The notes under the pieces were generated by a model that saw nothing but the letters and a program-made list of their open reading frames with translations, did no database searches and was not told the origin of the DNA. The position numbers and the translations under genes are program-made. From NCBI GenBank assembly GCA_016303175.1, contig JAEDMF010000034.1, positions 1-13,015 on the forward strand: a DNA stretch of 13,015 nt. The letters run 5' to 3'. The DNA is from Bacteroidales bacterium (GTDB lineage: Bacteria > Bacteroidota > Bacteroidia > Bacteroidales > UBA932). Positions 1-9,100 of the stretch are shown one piece after another (the first letter of the stretch is position 1; each line of letters begins with the position of its first letter).

Positions 1-213
1 TGATGTCCAGCAGGGGATAATCCTTTGCCTTCTCCCGCCATCTGTCGCAGGCACCTAGGTCGGGAAAGGCGATGATCTGGCGACCGGGGAGGACTTTCCG
101 CGGTTGTTGAACTGGCCGAGTCCGCCGGTGGCGTTAGCGAACAGCAGATGTGCCCTATGTACGATAATTTCGATGCCAAGCTGGCAAAGTATTTCAGCAA
201 GAAGCCGGCCCTT
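1..213 (-). pseudogene. DUF6371-family (Toprim-like) mobile-element protein, frameshifted remnant, runs off left edge
   Basis: Translating the minus strand gives two adjacent pieces in different frames that look like one conserved block. From 213 down to about 95 one frame ends with ATGGLGQFNNRGK. From about 100 down to the window edge a second frame reads KVLPGRQIIAFPDLGA and then CDRWREKAKDYPLLDI. The order ATGG, then a GR-hydrophobic-FPD-x-GA block, then W-x-EKA is how I remember DUF6371 proteins, which occur on Bacteroidota conjugative and mobilizable elements and have a Toprim-like core. The frames meet near 94-100 and are related by a net loss of one base (or gain of two). The first frame has a stop at 214-216 and the second has one at about 147, so no intact reading frame spans the piece. 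The usual upstream ESEKTA-type motif is not recognisable. I call it a decayed fragment lying 3' of the regulator gene and unrelated to the PUL. The family name is from memory of the motif. Confidence 0.55.
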
Positions 214-256
214 CTATGGATCGGTGGACACATCTGGCGCAACTGGAGAATCTACC

Positions 257-3200
257 TTACCTGCTGAATTCGCTTGGGGAAACGCCGAATTGCTTTTTGA
301 AGCTGGTGGAGAAGTGGGAGAGGGTGCTGAAACCTGTCATATCAGCTATTTCAGAGATGTTGTATTTGTGCTCTTTGAGCAGCTGTGCGGCTCGGTTGAG
401 CTTGTATCTCTTGAAGAATACGCTCGGATTCTCGCCCGTAAGACCCTTCACCTTGTAGTAGAACTTCGTTCTTGACATATGCAGTCTCTCGGTCATTCCA
501 GTAACATCCAGCTCATCGTTGGATAGTTCATTCTCCATCAGTTCGTAGAGGTCCTTCATAAAGGCGTTATCCTGCTCTGAGAGCACGTTTTCATCCAGGG
601 AACTCACCTCGGTGGCCTGAGAAAGCAAGGCCCGGATTTTCTCGCGGTTTTTGATCTGAGAGTTGACCAAAGCCATAAGATACTGTGGCTCAAATGGTTT
701 GGTAACATAGGCGTCAGCTCCGCAATCCAGACCATGCACCTGGTCATCCACATCCGCCTTAGCGGTGAGCAGGATTACAGGTATATGCGACAACTGCAGA
801 GAACCCTTGATGTCACGACACAATTCATAACCGGACTTGCCCGGCATCATCACATCGCTGATAACTATGTCCGGAGCATCCTTCTTGACTGAGAGGAAGG
901 CGGAGTCCGCATCATATCTGTAAATCACATTGTAACGGGTGGCCAGCAGTTCCTTCATATATCTCACCACATCCGTATCGTCATCCACAATCAGAACGGT
1001 AGGCCTATGCTCGTCCTGCACTTCATCCTCAAGAGGCAGTGTTGGCATAATGGCCTTTTCCTGTACGAAATCGCTTCCTTTTGCCTTTTCCGCATCGGTG
1101 TAGCAGGCCTCGTCGGCAGGAATCAGGAGTATGAACATCGCACCCTGCACTCCGTCTGTCCTGTTGTAAGCTTTGAGCCATCCGTGGTGCATTCTGGCAA
1201 GAGTTCTCGCGTAGTACAGTCCTATTCCAGTGCCCCAGTTGTAGGCTCCGCGGACATTGTTGTCCAACTGGTAATACCTTTCGAAGATTCTTTCCAGTTC
1301 GTTCTCGGGAATGCCAGGCCCCGAGTCTTTGACCGTAATCTTTACATACTTTCCGCAGGAGCAGTCCATATACTCCCCGAACAGCTTTTGCGCATCATCC
1401 TTGGTCAGTTGGTCCAGGCTGATTTCCACTTTGCCACCCTGGCCGGTGAATTTCATCGCGTTGGACAGCAGATTGAAGCAAATCTTGTCCACTTTGTCAT
1501 CATCCACCCATGCGCTGAGGGAATCCTCTATTCCCCAGGCCACTAGACTGATGCCTTTTTCCTGTGCATTGACTTTGAAAATGTCAACCACATAGTTCAG
1601 CAACGAAACCACATCCACTTTCCTGACTTTCAGCTTCAGGCTGTCATTCTCCAGTTTGTTGAAGTCAAGCAGTTGATTGACAAGCCTCAGCATTCTCTGG
1701 ATATTCCTTTGAACTATTTTCAGAAGCCGTTTTCCTTCATCGTCAATGGCAGGGGACTCCGACATTTGTGCAATAGGGCCGGAAATCATAGTCAGCGGGG
1801 TACGGAACTCGTGGGAGATGTTGGCAAAGAAACTCATATTCATCTCATTGACCTTCTTCTCCTGCTCCCTTTCCATAGCCGCCTTTTTCTTGGCTTCCCT
1901 TTCAACAATCAGTCGCCTTCTGTACACGGCTATTACACACAGAATTGCTGCCGCAAGGCAAAAATACAGGGTATAGGCCCACCAGGAGCGGTACAGCGGC
2001 CTGCCGACCGACAGTTCAAGACTGTTTTGAGCGAGTACCTCCGTCTGTTCTATATTTGTAAGGCGGACTTTGAAAATGTATTTTCCTGAAGGTACGTTGG
2101 CATAATTCGCTTCTCTGCTGTTGCTTGCATCTATCCAATACTTGTCGTAGCCCTCAAGCATGTAGGAGTACCTCACCCTCTCGTATTCGCTGTAATCCAG
2201 GGCTGAGAATGAGATGGCAAAACTGTTCTGGTTGTATTTGAGTTTGACATCAGGGTTGAATGCCATTGCTTTTGCAATGCATCCGCCTTCTGAAGGCAAA
2301 ATCGTTTTGTTGTGCACTCTCAGTTCCTCGAAACAGAGGGGCACGGTCCTGTGCGTCATCAATTCTACCGGATTGAAAAGAGTAACTCCGTGAGTGCCGC
2401 CAAAGACAAGCGAGCCATCAGCAAGTATCCCCGATGCCCTGTCGTAGAACTGATTGCCTCCTATTCCGTCGGCTTCGAACCAGTTGATAAAGCGCCCGAC
2501 GCTGCGGTCATATTTTGCAAGACCGTTCTGGGTGCTGACCCAGAGGTTGCCCTGAAGGTCTTCTTCTATGCTGCATATATCGCTGCAGGGAGTGCCGGGA
2601 AGGGGCGTGAGTTCTGAAATGGAAGGGTCATAGCGCAAAAGGCCGTTGGCTATGGTTCCTATCCATATAGTCCCTTTGCTGTCGGTTTTGAGCGCTGAAG
2701 GGATGAAGATGGATCTTGTAATGCTTCTCTGCCAGTCTTCCGGGGAAATTTCTATTTTCTTGGCCTCAAGAGTGTTGCGGTCGATTTCGAACAGTCCTTC
2801 CCTGAAAGCGGCGACAATCACATTTCCAGATGCCAGAAAATCGATACCGCTGACGAAAGAATAGGAGTAGCCGGGTATCCCCAAATTGATGTAATCCATC
2901 CTGGCACCGTCCGCGCTTATCCTCATGACAAGGCCTTTTGAGACTCCGATCCACATATTGCCTTCTCTGTCGGGCTGCATGCAGAGAATCCACGGGCAAT
3001 CCCATTGCCTCAGTACTTTCAATATGCTGTTCTCCTGTTTGCAAAGGAAGATCTTGTCCTGGGCCCCAATCCACAGTTTTCCGTCCTTTCCGGCTCTTAG
3101 GCAGGAGATGTATTGCTTGTTCCTTCGCTTGATAATGTTCCTTTCTTCCAGCCTGGTGAGTACCCCGGCGCTGAGGTCATAGTCATAGATGCCGTCGCTC

Positions 3201-4267
3201 AAGGTGGAGAAATAGATCCTCTCTTCGCATACATCCATGCTCAGAACGGATTTTCTGCCCAATACTGCATTCAGCACATTGTTGCTGAATTTGTCCTTGT
3301 AGGCATAGGAAATGCTGTAGCCCTGGTCGTAGGAGCACCACCATATGTTCTTTTCCGAGTCCTCAAATACGGCATTGAGCCTGAATTCCGGAATGTCAAA
3401 AGGGAAATCCGGGTCTCCCTGACGTGCAAAACTCCGCTCGCCGGGATTGTATGAATAATAGTCCCCTGATTCTGTGGCGAACAGCAGAGAGTTGTTAACC
3501 AGAAATATATGTGTGATGAAGCAATCCGTGAATGCGGTGTTTGAACTGATTTCGGAGGGAAGAGGAACAAATTTTTCTTCAGCTGTGCTCAAAACGCTCA
3601 GTCCTCTGTCAGTGTAGATCCATATCTTCCCGTCTGGGCCCATGCAGACTGAAACCGGGTTGCCGCAGGACAGCTCTATGCTTAACTCAAGTCTGAAATT
3701 GTCTATGTTATAGCAATATATCCTGTCTCCGAAAACCCAAAGCCTGTCATCCGGCGAAATGAAGGCCCCGTTCATATACTGCCAGTCGTTGGAATAGACT
3801 GCGAGCCTGCTTTCAAAGTTGCCGGATTCGCTGTTGTACAGGCTGATGGCATCGGCGGTGTTGATAAGTATCTTCCCGCTGCGGCTCTCCATAATTTGCA
3901 CCACATTGTTGCTTTTGGTACCATAGATTGGAATATAGTCAAAAGAATCGTCATCCCTGTATCTGCAGATTCCGTTCACGGTTCCGACCCAGAGCCGGCC
4001 GGTCTTGTCGCTCAGAAGAGATTTGATCTGATTGTCCGGCAGACCGGAGTTGTCGTCGCTGCTGCAGAAATACTGGTGGTATTCGTGGGAGTCGAAGCGG
4101 TTCAGTCCACGGAAGGTGCCGAGCCAGATGTGGCCACTGCTGTCCTGGGCTATGGCGGTAATCCTGTTGTTCGACAGGCTGGAGGAAGTGACTCTCTCGG
4201 ATGTGGTTTGTGCAAAGGCGGCGACGCAGCCGATTGAGGCAAGCGCGGCGATGATGAGTTTTCTCAT
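257..4267 (-). CDS. Hybrid two-component system (HTCS) sensor kinase/response regulator with AraC-type output domain
   Basis: This is a one-protein sensor and transcription activator of the kind that controls Bacteroidota PULs. A signal peptide covers residues 1 to about 19 (cleavage near AFA-Q). Residues 30-640 are the periplasmic sensor with repeated Reg_prop blades, for example GHIWLGTFRGLNRFD at about 45-59, RLWVGTVNGI near 91-100 and TIWIGT near 533-538. A Y_Y_Y domain spans about 683-754 (YSYMLEGYDKYW at 700-711). One membrane segment lies at about 763-782. The kinase has an H-box SHEFRTPLT with His819, an N-box NLLSNAMKFT with Asn936, a G1 box DSGPGI at 981-986 and a G2 box GTGIGL at 1012-1017. 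The receiver begins near 1090, with acidic residues 1095-1097, phosphoacceptor Asp1138 (SDVMMP) and Lys1190. The AraC helix-turn-helix region is about 1254-1336. All key residues are present and the length is normal for the family. It is transcribed divergently from the esterase-susCD operon, its likely target. The ligand cannot be read from the sequence. Confidence 0.97.
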   Translation of the reverse strand: MRKLIIAALASIGCVAAFAQTTSERVTSSSLSNNRITAIAQDSSGHIWLGTFRGLNRFDSHEYHQYFCSSDDNSGLPDNQIKSLLSDKTGRLWVGTVNGICRYRDDDSFDYIPIYGTKSNNVVQIMESRSGKILINTADAISLYNSESGNFESRLAVYSNDWQYMNGAFISPDDRLWVFGDRIYCYNIDNFRLELSIELSCGNPVSVCMGPDGKIWIYTDRGLSVLSTAEEKFVPLPSEISSNTAFTDCFITHIFLVNNSLLFATESGDYYSYNPGERSFARQGDPDFPFDIPEFRLNAVFEDSEKNIWWCSYDQGYSISYAYKDKFSNNVLNAVLGRKSVLSMDVCEERIYFSTLSDGIYDYDLSAGVLTRLEERNIIKRRNKQYISCLRAGKDGKLWIGAQDKIFLCKQENSILKVLRQWDCPWILCMQPDREGNMWIGVSKGLVMRISADGARMDYINLGIPGYSYSFVSGIDFLASGNVIVAAFREGLFEIDRNTLEAKKIEISPEDWQRSITRSIFIPSALKTDSKGTIWIGTIANGLLRYDPSISELTPLPGTPCSDICSIEEDLQGNLWVSTQNGLAKYDRSVGRFINWFEADGIGGNQFYDRASGILADGSLVFGGTHGVTLFNPVELMTHRTVPLCFEELRVHNKTILPSEGGCIAKAMAFNPDVKLKYNQNSFAISFSALDYSEYERVRYSYMLEGYDKYWIDASNSREANYANVPSGKYIFKVRLTNIEQTEVLAQNSLELSVGRPLYRSWWAYTLYFCLAAAILCVIAVYRRRLIVEREAKKKAAMEREQEKKVNEMNMSFFANISHEFRTPLTMISGPIAQMSESPAIDDEGKRLLKIVQRNIQRMLRLVNQLLDFNKLENDSLKLKVRKVDVVSLLNYVVDIFKVNAQEKGISLVAWGIEDSLSAWVDDDKVDKICFNLLSNAMKFTGQGGKVEISLDQLTKDDAQKLFGEYMDCSCGKYVKITVKDSGPGIPENELERIFERYYQLDNNVRGAYNWGTGIGLYYARTLARMHHGWLKAYNRTDGVQGAMFILLIPADEACYTDAEKAKGSDFVQEKAIMPTLPLEDEVQDEHRPTVLIVDDDTDVVRYMKELLATRYNVIYRYDADSAFLSVKKDAPDIVISDVMMPGKSGYELCRDIKGSLQLSHIPVILLTAKADVDDQVHGLDCGADAYVTKPFEPQYLMALVNSQIKNREKIRALLSQATEVSSLDENVLSEQDNAFMKDLYELMENELSNDELDVTGMTERLHMSRTKFYYKVKGLTGENPSVFFKRYKLNRAAQLLKEHKYNISEIADMTGFSTLSHFSTSFKKQFGVSPSEFSR

Positions 4268-4296
4268 TTGTGGTCAATCAATAATGCTGAAAGTTA

Positions 4297-4304
4297 CAAA
4301 ATAA
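4297..4304 (-). promoter_or_regulatory. Possible -7 promoter element for the HTCS gene
   Basis: On the minus strand this site reads TTATTTTG, which matches the Bacteroides -7 consensus TAnnTTTG at all fixed positions except the second. It lies about 30 bases upstream of the HTCS start codon. No good -33 TTTG is seen at the usual 19-21 base spacing. The edge of the repeat array (4325-4329) falls about where a -33 element would be. The match is short, in AT-rich DNA, and could be chance. Confidence 0.25.
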
Positions 4305-4324
4305 TTGGTGTTGACACTATGTTT

Positions 4325-4403
4325 TGAACAAAAATGAAAACAATTGAACGAAACGGAAAACAGTTTGAACCTTTAAGAAAACCGACTGAACAAAAGAGAA
4401 AGA
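4325..4403. promoter_or_regulatory. Four-unit direct repeat TGAAC-N6-GAAAAC, candidate HTCS operator
   Basis: Four tandem units begin at 4325, 4345, 4366 and 4387, so the period is 20, 21 and 21 bases. Each has TGAAC, six variable bases (AAAAAT, GAAACG, CTTTAA, AAAAGA), then GAAAAC in units 1-3 or GAAAGA in unit 4. GAA trinucleotides therefore start at 4326, 4336, 4346, 4356, 4367, 4377, 4388 and 4398, about one per helical turn over eight turns. AraC-family domains have two helix-turn-helix motifs that contact neighbouring major grooves about one turn apart, and AraC-family dimers often bind direct repeats about 21 bases apart. One unit would then be one subunit site and the array would hold two dimers. 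The array sits 57 bases from the HTCS start codon and 55 from the esterase start codon, so it could serve both directions. That the HTCS binds here is inference; the repeat is directly visible. Confidence 0.7.
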
Positions 4404-4413
4404 CAAATAGAGG

Positions 4414-4421
4414 TACTATTG
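4414..4421 (+). promoter_or_regulatory. Possible -7 promoter element for the esterase-susCD operon
   Basis: The site reads TACTATTG, matching five of the six fixed positions of the Bacteroides -7 consensus TAnnTTTG. It would put the transcript start near 4427-4430 and leave a leader of about 30 bases before the ATG at 4459. There is no -33 TTTG at the expected distance; repeat unit 4 (4387-4403) occupies that position. This fits an activator-dependent promoter in which the bound HTCS replaces the missing -33 contact, but the match alone is weak. Confidence 0.35.
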
Positions 4422-4458
4422 TGAAATTTGTAATCGTAAACCACAGTACACTAACGAA

Positions 4459-6105
4459 ATGAAAACAATTCTGAAATTTCTTGCATTTGTCGGCATTCTC
4501 ACGGCGACGGCTGGATGCTGTCCCCGCAAGGGCTGCTGCTCCTCCGGAGAGGATAGCGGGATACTCGCCTCCTCTTCCGTAGCTGTCGCGCAGACTGCAA
4601 ATGGCAAGGTCGCCGGATACATTCAGGACGGCGTCACCATTTTCAAGGGCATACCATATGCCAAAGCAAACAGATTCGAGGCTCCGGTCCAGGCCGACAG
4701 TTGGGAGGGCATACGCAGCTGCCGCCAGTACGGTCCGGTCTCGCCTCAGGGCGCGCGCTCCGGTTGGGCCAATGACGAAATCGCCTTCGCCTTCAATTGG
4801 AATGACGGCGTGCAGGGCGAGGACTGCCTCCGGTTGAATGTCTGGACTCCGGCCCTGGATTCAAGGAAAAGGCCGGTGATGGTATGGCTGCATGGGGGCG
4901 GCTATTCCGCGGGATCGGGCCAGGAACTGCCTTCCTATGACGGCACTTCACTTGCCTTCGCGGAGGACGTGGTGGTGGTCAGCATAAACCACAGGCTCAA
5001 CGTGCTGGGCTTCCTTGACCTTTCGGCCTATGGAGAGAAGTACGCCAAGTCCGCAAATGCCGGACTGCTCGACATCGTCGCCTCACTTAAATGGGTAAGG
5101 GACAATATCGCGGCGTTCGGAGGCGACCCTTCCAATGTAACAATATTCGGACAGTCGGGCGGTGGAGGCAAGGTCACCACCTTGCTTGCAACCCCTTGTG
5201 CCAAAGGCCTTTTCCACAAGGCGATAGTTCAAAGCGGTTCCATGCTTCGCACTATGGAATCTAAGTACTCCCGCAAAATTGGCATAGCAACGGTGCGCAA
5301 CCTGGGACTTGACGCGTCCAGCATTGACAAAATCTCGGAAGTGCCTTATGGAGAGCTGCTTGCGGCAGGGGAGAAGGCTATAGCGCAGGTTAAGGCCGAA
5401 GCTGACAGGGATGGAGTTGCAAGCTTTATCTTCGGCTGGGCTCCCACAGTAGATGGCGCCGTGCTTCCTTCCCAGCCTTTCGACCCTCAGGCGCCTGCCA
5501 TTTCTGCGGATATTCCTATGATAATAGGCACCACCCGTCACGAATTCTCAATGACCACCTATGTCCCGGCGCTTCGCAATGCAGGCAGGGAAGAGGTTAT
5601 AGGCATTCTGAAGGGAAGATATGGTGAGGGAACCGAAAGATTCCTAGAACTTTTTGCAAAAGCCTACCCGGGCAGCAAGCCTGCGGATATGCTCGATGCG
5701 GACTTTGTCTTCCGTCCGAGCGCAATCGAGCAGGCTCTGCGCAAATCCCTTCAGGGCGCCGCTCCGGTCTATATGTATATGTTCAACTGGGAGTCGCCTG
5801 TACTCGACGGCATATTGCGCAGCACCCATTGCATGGAGATACCCTTCGTATTCAATAATGCGGACAGGCATGCGAGCATGACGGGCGGCGGAGCGCAGGC
5901 TATGGAACTCGCCTCGAAGATGAGCCACTGCTGGGCCGAATTCGCACGCTGCGGCAAACCGTCGGCCGAGGGCCTTCCGGAATGGGAGCCTTTCGAGGCC
6001 GAAAAGAGGGCCGTGATGTTCTTTGACAACACCTGCAAGATGAGCTACAGCCACGACAAAGAACTTATGGATTTCATAAGGCGGTATCCGACAAGAGGTT
6101 TCTAA
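4459..6105 (+). CDS. Type-B carboxylesterase lipoprotein (para-nitrobenzyl esterase-like, alpha/beta hydrolase)
   Basis: The protein is a serine carboxylesterase of the COesterase family, expected to hydrolyse esters on or released from a glycan. The 548-residue length is typical. The leader ends in TATAGC with Cys20, a plausible lipobox, so the protein is probably a membrane-anchored lipoprotein. Diagnostic motifs are EDCLRLNVWTP at about 121-131, oxyanion HGGGYSAGSG from His145, nucleophile GQSGGGGKVT with Ser233, acidic residue Glu362 in GTTRHEFS, and catalytic His457 in STHCMEIPFVF. The nucleophile elbow is GQSGG rather than the more common GESAGG, a variant that I believe occurs in bacterial members. 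A Cys cluster CCPRKGCC follows the lipobox. It is the first gene of the operon, 33 bases before susC, directly downstream of the candidate operator. The start is the ATG closest to the leader and gives a sensible signal peptide. The substrate (acetyl, feruloyl or other ester) is not determined. Confidence 0.93.
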   Translation: MKTILKFLAFVGILTATAGCCPRKGCCSSGEDSGILASSSVAVAQTANGKVAGYIQDGVTIFKGIPYAKANRFEAPVQADSWEGIRSCRQYGPVSPQGARSGWANDEIAFAFNWNDGVQGEDCLRLNVWTPALDSRKRPVMVWLHGGGYSAGSGQELPSYDGTSLAFAEDVVVVSINHRLNVLGFLDLSAYGEKYAKSANAGLLDIVASLKWVRDNIAAFGGDPSNVTIFGQSGGGGKVTTLLATPCAKGLFHKAIVQSGSMLRTMESKYSRKIGIATVRNLGLDASSIDKISEVPYGELLAAGEKAIAQVKAEADRDGVASFIFGWAPTVDGAVLPSQPFDPQAPAISADIPMIIGTTRHEFSMTTYVPALRNAGREEVIGILKGRYGEGTERFLELFAKAYPGSKPADMLDADFVFRPSAIEQALRKSLQGAAPVYMYMFNWESPVLDGILRSTHCMEIPFVFNNADRHASMTGGGAQAMELASKMSHCWAEFARCGKPSAEGLPEWEPFEAEKRAVMFFDNTCKMSYSHDKELMDFIRRYPTRGF

Positions 6106-6138
6106 TCTAAATCATATAATTATCAACACCAAATTCAA

Positions 6139-9100
6139 ATGAGAACCAAACTAATCAATCAGGTAATGAAGGCAGCGCTCTGCGCATCGCTTTTCATTCT
6201 TGCCTGCCAGAATCTTTCCGCACAGGGGAGGATTTCGGCATCCGGTACGGTAATCGATGAGAACAAAACTCCTATGATTGGAGTCAGCGTCATCGAAAAA
6301 GGCACTCAGAACGGCGTAATAACCGACATCGACGGTAAATGGGAACTCGAAGTCGCCAATGGCGCAATTCTGGAATTCTCATTCATCGGCTACACTCCAG
6401 CCGTTCTTCCTGCGGCAGCGGGCATGAATCTTCAGATGCAGGTTGACACCAGGGTACTTGAAGAGGTCGTGGTTGTCGGCTATGGCGTTCAGAAGAAAAG
6501 TTCCCTCACCGGTTCCGTATCTCAGGTGAAATCCGAGGATATGGAAGCCAGAACCATCACCACCGCCAGCCAGGCCCTTCAGGGCAAGACTTCCGGCGTA
6601 CAGGTGCTCAGTGCTTCTGCAAGACCGGGAGCAGCCCCATCCATCCGCATCCGTGGTATCAGTTCCAACGGTTCAAGCGACCCTCTTTATGTTGTTGACG
6701 GCCGTCTTACAAAGGATATTGCGGGAATCGACCCGAATGACATCGCGTCAATGGAGGTCCTCAAGGACGGTGCCTCGTCGGCAATCTACGGTGCTGAGGC
6801 TGGAAACGGTGTCGTTCTCATCACTACAAAGAAAGGAAAGGGAACAGGCAAGATCACATACGACTATCAGTACTCAAGCCAGAGTGTGTCGAAGGTCCCT
6901 CGCATGATGAACTCGGAGCAGTACATCGACTACTACAGCGAGGCAAACCTCATTTCTCTTGAGAAATTCTACAACAACTGGGATTTCGAGACCAACACAG
7001 ACTGGATCAGGACCGGCTTTGAGAATTCCAACATGCACAAGCACAACCTGACCTTCTCGGCTGGTGATATGGATAAATCCATCTATGTATCAGGAACTTA
7101 CCTTAATAATGATGGTATCGTTGTCGGGAACAAGGACTATTACAACCGTCTCACCGGAATGATCAATGCTTCCTGGAAAATCAAGCCTTGGCTTGAGATA
7201 GGGACCAACAATCAGGTGGAATATTATAAGGTATCTTCAGTGGCAGAGGGTTCTGAATATGGTGGCTACCTGCTCTCGCTCCTTACCCTTGACCCGCTTA
7301 CCAAACCTTGGTATCCGGAGAATGACCTTCCACTGCACATGCAGCAGATCTACGATGACAAGAGCCATGCTCCTATGCTCGGCGATGGGAAAGGCAATAT
7401 CTATAGTGTATCTCCATTCGTTGTCAGCGAAAGTGTCAACCCTTACATCATGCTCAACAGCTCAGATTCATACACTCGTGGATTCAATATCAACGGCACC
7501 ACGTTCATCAACTTCATGCCGGTCAAAGGTCTTACTGTGACCTCCCGCCTGAGTTATCGCCTCTCAAGTGGTGAAAGCTATAGCGTTTCCCACGACTACT
7601 ATGCACATTCGCAGGTCCAGAACAAGTTCCTCAGTGTGAATGCAGGCTCAAGCGCAAGCTCATACTGGCAGTGGGAGAACTTCCTCAACTACAACAAGCA
7701 GATCAAGAAGCACAACTTCGGCATCATGCTCGGAACCAGCTACAGCGAGTCACGTTCATTCGGTGTCAGCGGTTCAAAGGGCGGTAACGAGGAGGCAGGT
7801 CTCGGTTTCAAAAAGGACGACCCGCTGTTCTGGTATTTCGCCTATGCAGTCAGCAATGCAAACAAGGATGTCAGCGGTGGAGAGCCTTCATACTCAAGAA
7901 AACTCTCTTACTTCGGCCGTGCAAACTACGAATTCGACAACAAATACCTGCTTCAGGTCTCCCTACGTGCCGATGCAGCAGACAGCAGCGTGCTTCCTGT
8001 CGATAAACGCTGGGGTTTCTTCCCTGCAGTCTCTGCCGGCTGGGTAATCTCAAATGAACAGTTCCTTTCAAATGCACGCACTTGGCTCAACCACTTGAAA
8101 CTCCGCGCTTCATGGGGACAGAACGGTTCCATCGCAGGTCTCGGCGGTTATAGATATGCAACTGTCATCGGATCTACTGGTTCTTATCCGACAAGTTCGG
8201 ATGCTCCTCAGTATGAGGTCGGATATGCTCCATCGGCAACCGGCAACAAAGAACTCAAATGGGAAACCGCAGAGCAGACCAATGTCGGCATTGACACCCG
8301 TTTCCTGAACAACAGACTCACTTTCTCTGCTGATTGGTTCAGAAAAGAGACCAAGGACCTCATCGTAAGCGGCATCACCCCATCGACAGTGGTCGGCAAT
8401 ACAGCCTCACCTGTGAATGCCGGTAATATCGTCAACTCCGGACTTGAGTTCGAACTTGGGTGGCAGGACATGGTCGGTGACTTCAGCTATGGAATCCGTG
8501 CGAATATCTCTACACTGAAAAACAAGGTTACCTACATCCACCCTACACTTTCAGCAATCGATGGTGCAAGCTTCCATACCTATGGAGCCATCACCCGTTT
8601 CGAGGTCGGCAAGCCTGCATGGTATTTCTATGGATATGAATTTACAGGTATAGACCCGGAAACCGGTAACCCTACTTTCAAGGATTTAAACAATGACAAT
8701 GCCATCACCGACAGCGACAAGACCATGATCGGCAAAGGTATGGCAGATGCTACTTATGGTATCACAATCACCGCTGCATGGAAGGGCCTTGACCTGATTC
8801 TCTTCGGAACCGGATCAATCGGAAATGATATCTACTGCTGTCTCAACCGTGCAGACTATACTCTCAACAAACTGACCTATTTTACAGAAAACAGGTGGAA
8901 GGCAGACAATGTAGGCGGAACGATGCCTAAGGCAGGCGCCAACGACATGGATAAATTCTTCATTTCATCTGCAAGTGTCCTTGACGGTTCATACTTCAAG
9001 ATCAAACAGATCCAGCTCGGTTACACCTTCCCTCAGAAATGGATGAGCAAGATTAAGGTAAATAATCTCCGTATCTATGCATCTCTCGATGATTTCTTCG

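Noticed and set aside
200..215. Inverted repeat AGAAG-CCGGCC-CTTCT just downstream of the HTCS stop codon as a terminator
   Set aside because: The stem is only five base pairs around a GC-rich centre and no T-run follows on the minus strand, so it does not qualify as an intrinsic terminator.
76..267. Plus-strand frame giving a protein-like string around MCPMYDNFDAKLAKYF
   Set aside because: It looks plausible in composition, but it has no family resemblance I know and overlaps the minus-strand ATGG motif, which fits a known family better. It also ends inside the HTCS coding sequence.
104..475. Plus-strand open frame of 123 codons overlapping the end of the HTCS gene
   Set aside because: Most of it is antisense to the AraC-domain coding sequence, and its first part is antisense to the DUF6371-like remnant. 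No recognisable motif.
1007..2089. Long plus-strand open frames (1007-1546 and 1673-2089)
   Set aside because: They are antisense to the receiver and kinase region, which has intact catalytic motifs on the minus strand; they show no motif of their own.
4325..4403. CRISPR-like array
   Set aside because: The repeats are about 17 bases with a 20-21 base period and no spacers of usual length; no cas genes are present. The operator explanation fits better.
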